Below, piece after piece: positions 25,477 to 34,287 of a stretch of DNA of 64,000 nucleotides. A program made the position numbers and the translations under genes. Each line of letters starts with the position of its first letter. Positions within the stretch are counted from its first letter, which is position 1. The stretch is from NCBI GenBank assembly GCA_963210315.1, contig OY723280.1, positions 744,001 to 808,000 on the forward strand, in the 5' to 3' direction. The notes beneath the pieces are model-generated. The model did no database searches. It was not told the DNA's origin and was given only the letters and a program-made list of their open reading frames with translations. Origin of the DNA: Rhynchopus euleeides (Eukaryota; Euglenozoa; Diplonemea; Diplonemida; Diplonemidae).

Positions 25477-27012
25477 CTACATCACAGGGGTCGACACAGC
25501 TGGCCTCGGTGTGACTGTTGCAGACGAGTCAGACTCGTACCCTGTAGCTGGCAGATTGACGAGCTCCAGGTCGACCTCCTGGCTGATGTTGCGCGAGCCG
25601 CGTTTTTTTCGGAGCTTTTTCACCGCGGCATGCAGTCCTCCCCCGCTGTAGGGGGGAACGGTCACAGGGGTCGCACCATCCTTCGCCTCTGCACGCTTCT
25701 CCTGGCAGGGCTGCTTCTGGCAGAAGGAGCCCACAGGGGTGCACCTGCAGAGCAGAATCCCGATCAGCAGCAGCAGCAGCACGATGGTCAGCGTGAGGAA
25801 TGTTACGAAGAGGCTGCGGTAGAGAGGGGAGGTTTTCGTGCCAGGGCCGAAGAGGCGGCAGAAGTCGATGAGCCCGTTGTCCCCATCCGTTCCACTCGAG
25901 GCATTGATTGGGGCATGCACACAGAGAATAGACGACACACGCCGGGCACAGGTCTGTGCGATGGGTATGTTAAATCCGTCATGCTCCTGCTCGCAGGTGT
26001 CGGTTGGGGAGTTGACCATCACATCCTTCTCAAACACACTCACGCTCCCACCGCCGTCGAGGTTGATGGCATTCACCGCGCCTGCCGCAATCAGCATGTC
26101 CGCCATCTCATCCAGGTCTACGCCTTTGCGGGACTCCCACGAATCCCCCCAGGATGTTTTGTACGACGACCCGCTGAAGCCATCCATCGCCAATATCATC
26201 ACACGCCCCTCCGCATCGTGCGCCAGGGCCAGCCTCGGGGCCCTCACTGTCCTGAAGTAGCACCTCGATGCTTCGGCACACCCTGTCTCCTGCGTCTCCA
26301 TCTCCTCCTGCTGGATGCTCTCGGTGATATAATTCGACCCGTTGCGGACCAGCCAGACGACACCGTTGACAAGCTGTTTGAAGTGCATCGCCCGCTTCTC
26401 TCCCTCTGTGAGGTACCCCACGACGACAGTCCCATTCGCCGTTATCCCAAACGAGACATTCACCTCGTCGCCGTCGTTGGTGACGTTTCCATCGGAGATG
26501 AGCGTCCCATGACACGCCTTGCCTTCATCGCTCGTGTTGAAAAACCCCGCATTCGTCGCAACGAGGCACTCCCCCTGGCTCGACTCCATCGGGGTGAACG
26601 ACCCATTCCCACACCCATCCTTGGGGGGCCTGATGCTGAATGTCTCAGACGGCTCCGGCACAACATAGAGGAGACCATTGCGGTTTCCAGTTGCGGTCTC
26701 ACGATGCCCCTTCACAGTGAGCCGTGTGTAGTGCTGTGAGACCCCTTGAGTGCGGTTGCTCGCTGCGTCCTGCCTCGGGAGGGGGGGCTGCTCCCCAACA
26801 GACGCGATGCGTGTGACCTCATATCTGGACACAGCTGATGTGGCAAGCACAGCCGCATCCCGCGTCGCACCGGCGCCCCACCTCCCCGCAGGGTAGGGCC
26901 GCATATCCTCCACGCCTTCAGCACCCCCCGTCGCCCTGGCTGCAACGCAGAGCAGGCACACCACCATCAGGCACGCCTGGGCGCCTTGACCCCTGGCAGG
27001 CTCCAGGCCCAT
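25477..27012 (-). CDS. NAGPA: Membrane phosphodiester glycosidase (NAGPA / uncovering-enzyme type)
   Basis: The 511-residue product starts at MGLEPARGQG (ATG 27012); an ATG four codons earlier (27024) is an alternative. Residues 1-29 are a signal peptide (ACLMVVCLLCVAARA). The luminal domain has the phosphodiester glycosidase hallmarks NAGFFN (154-159) and NLDGGGS (317-323), plus several N-glycosylation sites (NTS, NVT, NVS, NGT, NGS, NAS) and paired cysteines. One membrane segment (401-423, LFVTFLTLTIVLLLLLIGILLC) and a basic cytoplasmic tail of about 88 residues follow, giving a type I topology as in the animal enzyme. The animal enzyme removes GlcNAc from GlcNAc-phospho-mannose on lysosomal enzymes in the trans-Golgi. 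The EGF-like region and the YHPL sorting signal of that protein are not evident, so the substrate may differ. The family call is firm; the exact reaction is inferred. Confidence 0.8.
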   Translation of the reverse strand: MGLEPARGQGAQACLMVVCLLCVAARATGGAEGVEDMRPYPAGRWGAGATRDAAVLATSAVSRYEVTRIASVGEQPPLPRQDAASNRTQGVSQHYTRLTVKGHRETATGNRNGLLYVVPEPSETFSIRPPKDGCGNGSFTPMESSQGECLVATNAGFFNTSDEGKACHGTLISDGNVTNDGDEVNVSFGITANGTVVVGYLTEGEKRAMHFKQLVNGVVWLVRNGSNYITESIQQEEMETQETGCAEASRCYFRTVRAPRLALAHDAEGRVMILAMDGFSGSSYKTSWGDSWESRKGVDLDEMADMLIAAGAVNAINLDGGGSVSVFEKDVMVNSPTDTCEQEHDGFNIPIAQTCARRVSSILCVHAPINASSGTDGDNGLIDFCRLFGPGTKTSPLYRSLFVTFLTLTIVLLLLLIGILLCRCTPVGSFCQKQPCQEKRAEAKDGATPVTVPPYSGGGLHAAVKKLRKKRGSRNISQEVDLELVNLPATGYESDSSATVTPRPAVSTPVM

Positions 27013-28029
27013 CCGCACTACCATACCCCGCGACACCTCCCCCCCACCCAACGGGCAAGAACACCACCAGAAGAGGCGAGTGAAGGAGGCAGGAGGTGGG
27101 GGGAAGAGTCGGGGGTAGGGTGGCTGGCTGTGTGTACGGTAGGGCAGGGAGGTCTCGCCCTTCCCCACCCGCTCGCCCCCTCCCCTCCCCTCCCCCCCCG
27201 GCCCCCACCGCCCCGCACCCCTTTTCCGGGGGAGGGTGGTGTGTGTGTGTGTGCCCTGTGTGGAGAGGGAGGGGGTGTGGTGGCAGCACGCTTCAGGCAT
27301 ATCTCGGGCAGAGAAGACGGTTTGGTGGGGGCTGTTGTAGCAGCGAGGGGTGTCGGGGTGGGGGTGTATCGGCTGTGGGTGTGTGTCGGCATTTCGTTCT
27401 TTCTCCCCCCCGGAGGGGGGGAGAAATAACTGCGTTTCGGTCTTGTGCAGGTGTTCGTCTTATCATCGCCCGGTGGTTGTGTTTTGCGCTCTACAAAAAA
27501 AAAGCGAGAAGAAGAAGAAGAAGAAGGGAAAAGAACGGCAATCTTGCACCGAGAATGCTATCCTCGATGCACCAACGAAATCCAGTGGGCAGGAGCGCAG
27601 ACAGCACTCCGTGTCGTCTGTGGCAGGAGGATTCGTTGGCGCCTGCGGAGCTCTGTAGCTTTTCTGTACACATGCAGGCGAGAGGTGGTGGGGGGCGGGG
27701 GGGGGGGGGTGAACGGCAAAAAAAATCAGAAAAAATACGAACCGGGCACACAGGAAACGAAACAAAAAATGCCAGCAAAAACAGGCAAAATATGCCAGCC
27801 AGCTCTCGCGCGCGCGCGGGAGGCACCAGGTGGCTGAAAGCTAAAAAAAAGAGGAAAATTCACATCACAGGTTTTAGGGGCAAGTTGAACCGTGCCCCGT
27901 TTTTTTCTCTTTGTGGGATTCTAGGGGACCGGGCCTCTTTGCGGCCCGATATATGTTGGAGGGGGCGAGTTGTGGCGGGAGAGGAGAAGGCATCAGGGGG
28001 CATATGCCCCCAGGCGGCGGGGGAACCGC
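27013..28029. other. Intergenic, no gene
   Basis: Low-complexity sequence: C/T-rich leader of the glycosidase gene, (GT)n at about 27237-27251, an A/G-rich block (27490-27530), poly-G (27698-27710) and A-rich runs. The base composition gives long spurious frames in both directions. Confidence 0.5.
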
Positions 28030-28479
28030 TTACTTGCCCTTCATCTGGATCATCACGTTCTTGAACTCCTCGAAGCTGATCTCACCGTCACGGTCCTCGT
28101 CCGCCTCGGCGATCATCTCCTGCAGAACGTCGTCACCGGGGTTCTCGCCCAGCAGCTTCGCCACCTCCTTCAGGTTGGCGAAGGACACCTTGCCCGTCTT
28201 GTCCATGTCGAACAGCTGGAAGGCCTTGAAGATCTCCTCGGGGGAGTCCTTCTGCGCCATCTTTGCCTTCATCATCTTCTCGAACTCGGGGTACTCGATC
28301 AGACCGTTGGCGTCGGTGTCGATCGAACGGATCATCTTCTCGATCTCCTCACGCGGCTGGTCGCCGAACCCGAGACCCTTCATGGCCAGCGCCATCTCCT
28401 CAGCGTCGATCGCGCCGGAGCCATCCGCGTCGAACAGGTTGAACGCCTCCTTGATCTGCTCGTCGGTGAGGGCGGCCAT
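28030..28479 (-). CDS. CETN: Centrin (EF-hand protein)
   Basis: The 149-residue product starts at ATG 28479, four bases after a CCCCAG acceptor-like site; a second acceptor-like site (CTCCTTTTGCAG) lies about 30 bases further up. There are four EF-hand loops: [36 protein letters not shown] and [12 protein letters not shown]. The hand-3 neighbourhood [11 protein letters not shown] and the [11 protein letters not shown] opening are centrin hallmarks and separate it from calmodulin. Loops 1 and 4 have full acidic ligands. Loop 3 ends in Asn instead of Glu at position 12, so it may bind calcium weakly, as in many centrins. The N-terminal extension is very short. Centrins act in basal bodies and centrosomes and contract or scaffold by calcium. 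The coding part is very GC-rich, typical of a highly expressed conserved gene here. Confidence 0.92.
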   Translation of the reverse strand: MAALTDEQIKEAFNLFDADGSGAIDAEEMALAMKGLGFGDQPREEIEKMIRSIDTDANGLIEYPEFEKMMKAKMAQKDSPEEIFKAFQLFDMDKTGKVSFANLKEVAKLLGENPGDDVLQEMIAEADEDRDGEISFEEFKNVMIQMKGK

Positions 28480-29440
28480 TGTGCTGGGGAGAAGGTGTGT
28501 GTTCACAAGTTGTCTGCAAAAGGAGGGTGGTGTATCACGCTGTCCAGCAAAGCAAGGCGGCAGGGGGCAGTGGTGGAGAGACAGGCGGGGCGAGGAGGGG
28601 ATGGGGGGGGGGGGCGGTGTCGGGCAGAGTTCGACACACCGTCAGACAGCAACACAGGTCGTGGCACACACGGCACCGAACAGCGCCGCCCTCTCTCCAG
28701 GCTAGTCTAAGGGTTTCCGAGGCACGTTGAAGCGAGCGTTGTAATTATTTTGGAGGAACGTTACCACATCCCTCACATCCCCCCCCACCAGGGATGCCAA
28801 TCGCCCGGCAACAGTGTGTCGCGTGCGGAGGCACACGACACCCTGTCGCTGAGAGATGAATAAACCGTTTTGCTGATTCAAAGCTCCGGTGTGATAGACC
28901 TGCAATCCGACAAAGGAAAGCCAGAATAACCGACGAATCGGCCAGTCGGCAAAGCCTCGCTGGGGGGTCCTGACACAGCGCCGTGTTGAAACTATAACAA
29001 GGGAAGGGGATAGGGTAGTGGGGTGGTGGTGGTGGTGGGGGGTTGTACAGAACAATCTCCAAACACAAACACAATTCGACACGCAATGAGAATCAGCAGG
29101 GCTTCCCTTTGCTGGGACTCTGGGCCCCACCCCACCCCCTGTGCTTTTTTTGGGATGAACCGCTTGCTATAGACATGCAATACCTTGCCCCACCCATCCC
29201 CACCCCCACACACCCCTTCCTACAACCACTAAACCCATCTCTAGCCGGGACATATTCTGCTCTACAATATACACCCTTCTCTTCATAAAACACGCATGGA
29301 CCTACATCCATACCAGACCATTCCATTCCATACCATTCCTTCCCACAACATCCCTGCCACCCCCCGTCTCACCCCTGCTGGCCTTATCATGACACCGTCA
29401 CACCTGAGAGCCTCTGAGATATGTAGGAGGATTGTCATGA
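28480..29440. other. Intergenic, no gene
   Basis: Upstream of centrin there is a pyrimidine-rich leader on the minus strand, poly-G (28603-28614) and a (GGT)n run (29021-29042). Open frames are short and lack motifs; nothing else was identified. Confidence 0.45.
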
Positions 29441-29524
29441 TCACTCACCAGCGAGTTTCATGAAGTTTCCGGGCGGTTATCCCCCCCCCCCCCCAGTAAA
29501 CTGCCCGGAGCAGGCATGTCGCTA

Positions 29525-29780
29525 AGCGTCGACCGTCGACCCAGTGATTTTGGGTTTCCCCCCCCATAAAAAAGCGTCGACCCAGCGTCGACCCAGTGGA
29601 CTGGGTTGACGCTTGGTCGAGGCTTGGAGCGTCGACCTAGTGGAACTGGGTTGCCATTCAAGCCTGGACCAAGCGTCAACCCATTTATTACACTGGGTCG
29701 ACGCTAACCTAGCGTTGGCCCGGTTACACTGGGTCGACGCTCACCAAGCGTCAACCCACTTTCACTGGGTCGACGTCGAA
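29525..29780. repeat. GTCGACCCAGTG repeat cluster
   Basis: The 14-base unit GCGTCGACCCAGTG and its inverse CACTGGGTCGACGC occur at least nine times in mixed orientation with diverged members (AAGCGTCAACCCA). The cluster is AT-richer at its start, next to a C-run. It could be the interior of a fold-back element or a binding-site array. Confidence 0.65.
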
Positions 29781-29801
29781 GAGAGTATGGTTTTGCAGGA
29801 A

Positions 29802-30065
29802 CAGATGCTCACTACCGTGGCCTCCGGCGGCTGGGGGGCTCCGCCCCCCAGACCCCCCTGTGGCGTATGTCTCGTACTCAAGTCATTCGATTCCCACCGG
29901 GTCAGGGAATCCACCCACTCCAGTAGCCTCAGGAGGACGCAGCCAACTCACACAGAATCTGTACGCCCACAATGAACAGATGCTCACTACCGTGGCCTCC
30001 GGCGGCTGGGGGGCCCTGCCCCCCAGACCCCCCATCTCGCGTGCCCGTCTAGTAACCAAGTCCTT
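29802..30065 (+). repeat. GC-hairpin minisatellite copies 5 and 6
   Basis: Two tandem copies begin at about 29802 and 29974 (period about 172 bases). Between them is the linking tail CCTCAGGAGGACGCAGCCAA plus an AGAATCTGTACGCCC block. This is the clearest view of the full repeat unit. Confidence 0.75.
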
Positions 30066-30150
30066 GCGCTTTGACGGCCGTGACATATCAGGGGGCAGCG
30101 TCGAAATCATGGTCCCGAAAGCCATTTTTTGGTTTCCTCCGGCACCCGAC

Positions 30151-30352
30151 GGCGCGAGCGGGAGAGGAACCACGGAAGGAACCCAGCGCCTCACACCGTG
30201 CCCACCTAGTGGTCCACCGATGGGAAAAATTGGCAACAACACGAGCGCGCGCGAGAAAAATTGACCCCTAGTGTTTTCCCCCCTGATCCCCCCCCAAAAC
30301 AGGAGCGTCAACCCACCAAATCTCCAAAATCGAAAAGTTAGCGACAGGCCTG
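30151..30352 (+). repeat. 200-base dispersed repeat, copy 1
   Basis: Nearly identical to 39387-39588 in the same orientation, starting GGCGCGAGCGGGAGAGGAAC and ending AGTTAGCGACAGGCCTG. No coding potential or inverted ends were recognised. Confidence 0.75.
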
Positions 30353-30401
30353 TGCCCGGAGAAGGTAGCTGAGAAATCGGAGACGGATATTTCTTCCCCG
30401 T

Positions 30402-31379
30402 CTATTTCTTGACAACCCTCTTGACGACCTTTTTCACGACACGCCGCTTGGTGGGGGGCGCTGTGTCCTCCGCCTCCGCCTGAGGGGTGGGGTCTGTCTC
30501 CCCGACAGCACGCTTCCTCGACTTGGCTGCTGCCTTGGCAGAGGGCTTCTTCTTTGCCGGAGCAGAGCCACGCTTCGCGATGCGCGCCTTCGCCTTCTCA
30601 AACTCGTCCTCATCCACCTCCGGGATCTCGACGTTGTGCTTCTTCGCAAGCTCCTGCCACATGCTGTCATACTCTGTCGACATCACCTCGCGCAGCGCCT
30701 GGCACAGGTCGCGGTCCTTCTTGGTCCCCTTCTTGTTCTTCTTTGAGAGAAGCTCCTTGCGTGCCGCCTGCTCCTGCTCCATCTCCTTTGCCTCCTTCAC
30801 CCGCTTTGCCCACCGCTTCTTATAAGCGGCTGTCTTCTTGGTCTCCTCTGTGATCCGGGTCTTCTCCCACAGAGGATTAGACTGCAGACGCCCCGCATCA
30901 ATCAGGCTCTGCACGGCGGCAACAAGGCGGTCCTCCTCCTCCACCTTGGAGTCCTCGAAGAAGATCTCCCCCAGGGTCTTGAGGCAGTCGCCCTTCTTCT
31001 TGTTGAATGCGGCGACGAGGTCTTCATTCTCCTGCTCAGACCCGCGGTACTTCTTGACAAAGCGGTCTGCGTCTGCCTCCGTCACCTCGCGGAACATCGC
31101 CTTCATGAAGTCCGCCACTGTGTTCTCCTCACCCAGGTCGATGCTCTCCCAGCTGCCTGTGGCGTCGTAATGCGACTTCTTCTTCTCATCCTTCAGTATG
31201 CTGTAGGCAAAGCCGAGCTTTTTGAAATCCTCAGCACCCGAGCTCCCGACACGATCAGGGTGGCACACCAGCGCCTTCTTATGGTACGCCTTCTTGATGT
31301 CGCTCTCACCCGCATCCTCGGAGATGCCCAACACCTGGTAGAGCGACACCCCCTCTGGGATGATCGGGCCGTCAGTCAT
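30402..31379 (-). CDS. DNAJC9: DNAJC9-like nuclear J-domain co-chaperone
   Basis: The 325-residue product starts at MTDGPIIPEG (ATG 31379), two bases after a CACAG. The J domain spans residues 12-75: LYQVLGISEDAGESDIKKAY, CHPDRVG with the HPD triad at 40-42, and KLGFAYSILKDEKKKSHYDATG. The next region (VKKYRGSEQENEDLVAAF, then FEDSKVEEEDRLVAAVQSLI) matches the DNAJC9 pattern FEKxYKGSEEEL...IRxxIQxAIDAG. That pattern forms the histone-binding part of this HSP70 co-chaperone. A Lys-rich middle and a basic tail (KKKPSAKAAAKSRKR, then KRRVVKKVVKRVVKK) supply nuclear localisation signals. The expected role is stimulation of HSP70 on histone H3-H4 supply. The gene lies in the same minus-strand run as centrin and a transporter, with no functional link implied. 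Confidence 0.82.
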   Translation of the reverse strand: MTDGPIIPEGVSLYQVLGISEDAGESDIKKAYHKKALVCHPDRVGSSGAEDFKKLGFAYSILKDEKKKSHYDATGSWESIDLGEENTVADFMKAMFREVTEADADRFVKKYRGSEQENEDLVAAFNKKKGDCLKTLGEIFFEDSKVEEEDRLVAAVQSLIDAGRLQSNPLWEKTRITEETKKTAAYKKRWAKRVKEAKEMEQEQAARKELLSKKNKKGTKKDRDLCQALREVMSTEYDSMWQELAKKHNVEIPEVDEDEFEKAKARIAKRGSAPAKKKPSAKAAAKSRKRAVGETDPTPQAEAEDTAPPTKRRVVKKVVKRVVKK

Positions 31380-32377
31380 TTCTGTGGATAATACAACCTG
31401 GGAAGGATGGGGGTGCGACGGGAGAGGATACTGCAGCACCTTGGGATACAGCAAGGCACGAAGAAGTGAGACACGAATGGGGGCAGGTGGTGGGTGGGAG
31501 GTTGGGGTCGGGGCAAAGGGTCAGCCAAGGGTTTGTCTCATGCACGTTTGCAGGTTGGTGTGCGTGGCGCGCCGTCCCCCCCCCCCCCCCGATAGGGTGT
31601 GTGTGAGGGGATACCCATTCTAGAATAAGAATTCACCCCCCCCCCTCCCCCTCCCCCCTCCATCCTACACCCCACTTCACAAATCCCAACATCCGCCTCT
31701 CGAAGCGGGCACGGAAGACGCATGACATCCAAGCGGTAGCTTTTGTTACATATTACATGCAATTCGTTGGGGGGGGGGGTTGTGACCAATGTGCGGGGGA
31801 GGGGGTGTGGGCAGGATTGACTGCCACTCCCAAGAGGCCTTCGTTGCTTCTTTGCAACAAGCAGGAGCCCGCCCTGAGGGTCACGCAAAGGAAACCACCA
31901 CTACCTCCTCCTCCTCCTTCCCCTTAGCCCCCGCGATCTACCGCCTTGGGTGTGTGGCCTTCCTACCGTGGCTGAGTGGAAGATGCAGACAGCAGACCCG
32001 TCCTCAGGCCTTCACATCTGGAGCCGCGGAGGGGGGCGGGATGGATGTGGAAGGGAGGGGAAGGAAGCTGCGGGAAGTATACAAAAGGAGGGCCGTTATT
32101 CGGTTCTCCAACCTGCCTCAAAACAGCGACGGCGCATGCCGCCTATTTTACTAGGGGCGGACGTTGCTGCTCAACTCTGGGTGAAAGAACCCCATCTCCC
32201 CCCCCCCCCCCCCGCCCGATGATATACTAACATTACTAATACCTAGAGGCCACGGCAGGCCACCCACAGTTTGAACACTTCTCAAGAATCAATACCTCTC
32301 GTGGGTGTGGGGGCGAGGGGCACCAACAAACACGCCAACCCTCAGGACATCCCTTACATCAGGGAATGGCCTGCACT
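31380..32377. other. Intergenic, no gene
   Basis: A probable leader of the co-chaperone gene (CATCCTTCCCAG acceptor-like site just upstream) is followed by poly-C and poly-G tracts (31576-31590, 31637-31660, 31770-31780, 32201-32214) and no supported frame. The right 200 bases are probably the 3' end of the next transcript. Confidence 0.45.
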
Positions 32378-33658
32378 TCACACCCTATGCCTGGTGCCCT
32401 GAGGGGATGCCAGCTGCACGGCGCTTGATGGTGACACCGACCTGGAGTGGGCCGGCGACTCCTCCGGAGGAGCCTCCAGGTCGTTGAGGGCGGTGGAGGA
32501 CAGCCGGAGGGGGTGCCCCTCGTTGCGGGGGGTCACACCGCCGTACGGGCTCGACGCGGAGAGGGGCGCCTCATCGTCGCTGCCCGGGGCTGGGGAGTCG
32601 CTCCCGCTACCGCTGCCCCTGACACCCTGTATGTTGATCAGGATGAAGCCGAGGAGGACCAAGACGGAACCTGCGACATAGGAGCGATTGAACGATGCAC
32701 CGTACCATATCACATCGCTCGCCATGCCGAAAGGGATGGTGAGAGAGAGGGCGAGCGTGGCGACGACAGGGGAAGTGAGAACTACGGCTCGAGCCCAGAG
32801 GACGTCGCTGATGTTTGTCCCGATCACCGCATTCACGGCGAGGTAGAACAGCACTTCGCGCGAGGGCAGCCGGAACGTCTCCAGGGAGGTCGCGTGCAGA
32901 ACCATCAGCACGGGGAGGCCTGCTACCAGCACCACCACACCGACATAGCCAAAGAAGACGGGCATGATGATGCCTTCAGAGACATGTGCACGGAGGAACA
33001 CAGTGTACACCGCATAGCACACGGCAGAGATGAGCGACAGCAAGGTGCCCTGCGTGGTGTCGGCAGGGGCGGCAGGGGTGGGTGAGGTGTGTGCGGTGGT
33101 GGCAAGCGCGCCCTCCGTGCTGAGGGCGACGATGGCGGCACCACCGACCGTGAGAAAGACGGCCAGGACCTTGGAGCACTGGGCCCGCTCGTGGAAGAAG
33201 ATGATGGAGAGCAGCATCGTCCACAGCGAAGAGGTGTTGGAGAGGATGCTGTTTGTCGCAACGGATGCCTCCCGCAGCGACAGGTTGAAGGCGTAGTTGG
33301 CTGACATCCACAGTGGTGCGAAGCACACTGCCAGGGTGAAGTATTCGCGCCACGCCTGTGACGCCGGTGAGCTGCGAGGAGAGTCGTGCTGCTGCGAGGC
33401 AGGGCTGCGTGCGTCGGTATCATGTGGGGCGGCGCTGGTGCACTGGAGCTGTGGGGGGAGCTTGTCGCGCCATTCACGCTTGCAGCATGCGCCCAGCAGC
33501 CACAAGGCGAACCCGCAGGTGTTGAAGTAGGTCAGGAAGAACGGCCGGTCGAACCCCTTCTCGATGAAGATGGATTTGATGAGATGCGACGCGCTCACCC
33601 AGATCACCGCAACACCGACCAGCAGCAGGACGCCAAAGGCGTATCCCGAGACAGCCAT
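32378..33658 (-). CDS. SLC35F-type drug/metabolite transporter 1
   Basis: The 426-residue product starts at MAVSGYAFGV (ATG 33658), six bases after CACCCACCCAG. About ten hydrophobic segments give the DMT/EamA fold: VLLLVGVAVIWVSASHLI first, then FNTCGFALWLLG, and the diagnostic second-half start ANYAFNLSLREASVATNSIL with SNTSSLWTMLLSIIFFHE and VFLTVGGAAIVAL. This series matches the SLC35F5/YML018C branch. The C-terminal 80 residues are hydrophilic and Ser/Pro-rich, probably cytosolic. Members sit in Golgi, vacuolar or plasma membranes and carry small metabolites; the substrate cannot be read from sequence. A paralogue lies at 36525-37886 with near-identical first 60 residues but a divergent loop and tail. 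Confidence 0.85.
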   Translation of the reverse strand: MAVSGYAFGVLLLVGVAVIWVSASHLIKSIFIEKGFDRPFFLTYFNTCGFALWLLGACCKREWRDKLPPQLQCTSAAPHDTDARSPASQQHDSPRSSPASQAWREYFTLAVCFAPLWMSANYAFNLSLREASVATNSILSNTSSLWTMLLSIIFFHERAQCSKVLAVFLTVGGAAIVALSTEGALATTAHTSPTPAAPADTTQGTLLSLISAVCYAVYTVFLRAHVSEGIIMPVFFGYVGVVVLVAGLPVLMVLHATSLETFRLPSREVLFYLAVNAVIGTNISDVLWARAVVLTSPVVATLALSLTIPFGMASDVIWYGASFNRSYVAGSVLVLLGFILINIQGVRGSGSGSDSPAPGSDDEAPLSASSPYGGVTPRNEGHPLRLSSTALNDLEAPPEESPAHSRSVSPSSAVQLASPQGTRHRV

Positions 33659-34287
33659 GGGGCGCTGGGTGGGTGGGTGGGTGAGGGAGAAAAGAACGTC
33701 CCCCTGCACACACTTTAATCACACTACTGTGGAGGCTAATCGACCCAACATGTGTACTGTGCAGCAAGCGTCTGCACACCTGCAAGTAGGGTGGCGTGTG
33801 TGTGACGGTGGCGGAAAGGCTGAATTCTGCCAGAGGCGCACGAAATGTGGTGACCTGTCTTGGGCCGACACCAATCCAGGCAGATACGGCCGTAAAGTAG
33901 TGTGCAGAACGCACCCTGCTGTAGACACTGCAGACACGGCACGGCGCCAGCACGGCATCACCGCCAAGACAATCCTGAGAGGTGTGGGAACCATCTGGCT
34001 TCCGGCATCTCTCTTCCGTTAAGTCGCTGCCTCCTGAACAGAAAAGGGAAAGGCCTCATGAGGGTGAGGCATGCTGAGACGCCTCCTGCTGAGCCACACA
34101 TGGTGGCTACTGAGCCAAATATGGCGGGTCAGAGAAGCAACCGAGAAGGGGTAGTGCTAGAGAGAAGAAGAAGAGGCACAGAGTGTCGACACCTGTTGTC
34201 CGACAAACATCGCTGCAGAAGCCCTATCGTGCAACCAGACAACTCTCAGCGGGAGAGGGCAACGCAACACGATCCGTGGGCACACCG
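33659..34287. other. Intergenic, no gene
   Basis: A (CCCA)n leader of transporter 1 on the minus strand, then sequence of ordinary composition down to the stop of DUF4116 gene B. Nothing recognised. Confidence 0.5.

Noticed and set aside
25426..26739. 437-codon plus-strand frame over the glycosidase
   Set aside because: Antisense shadow. The minus frame has a signal peptide, catalytic motifs and a membrane segment.
28030..28479. Calmodulin instead of centrin
   Set aside because: The [11 protein letters not shown] and [11 protein letters not shown] patterns and the degenerate loop 3 fit centrin. Calmodulin would have four canonical loops and the LRHVMTNLGEK-type helix.
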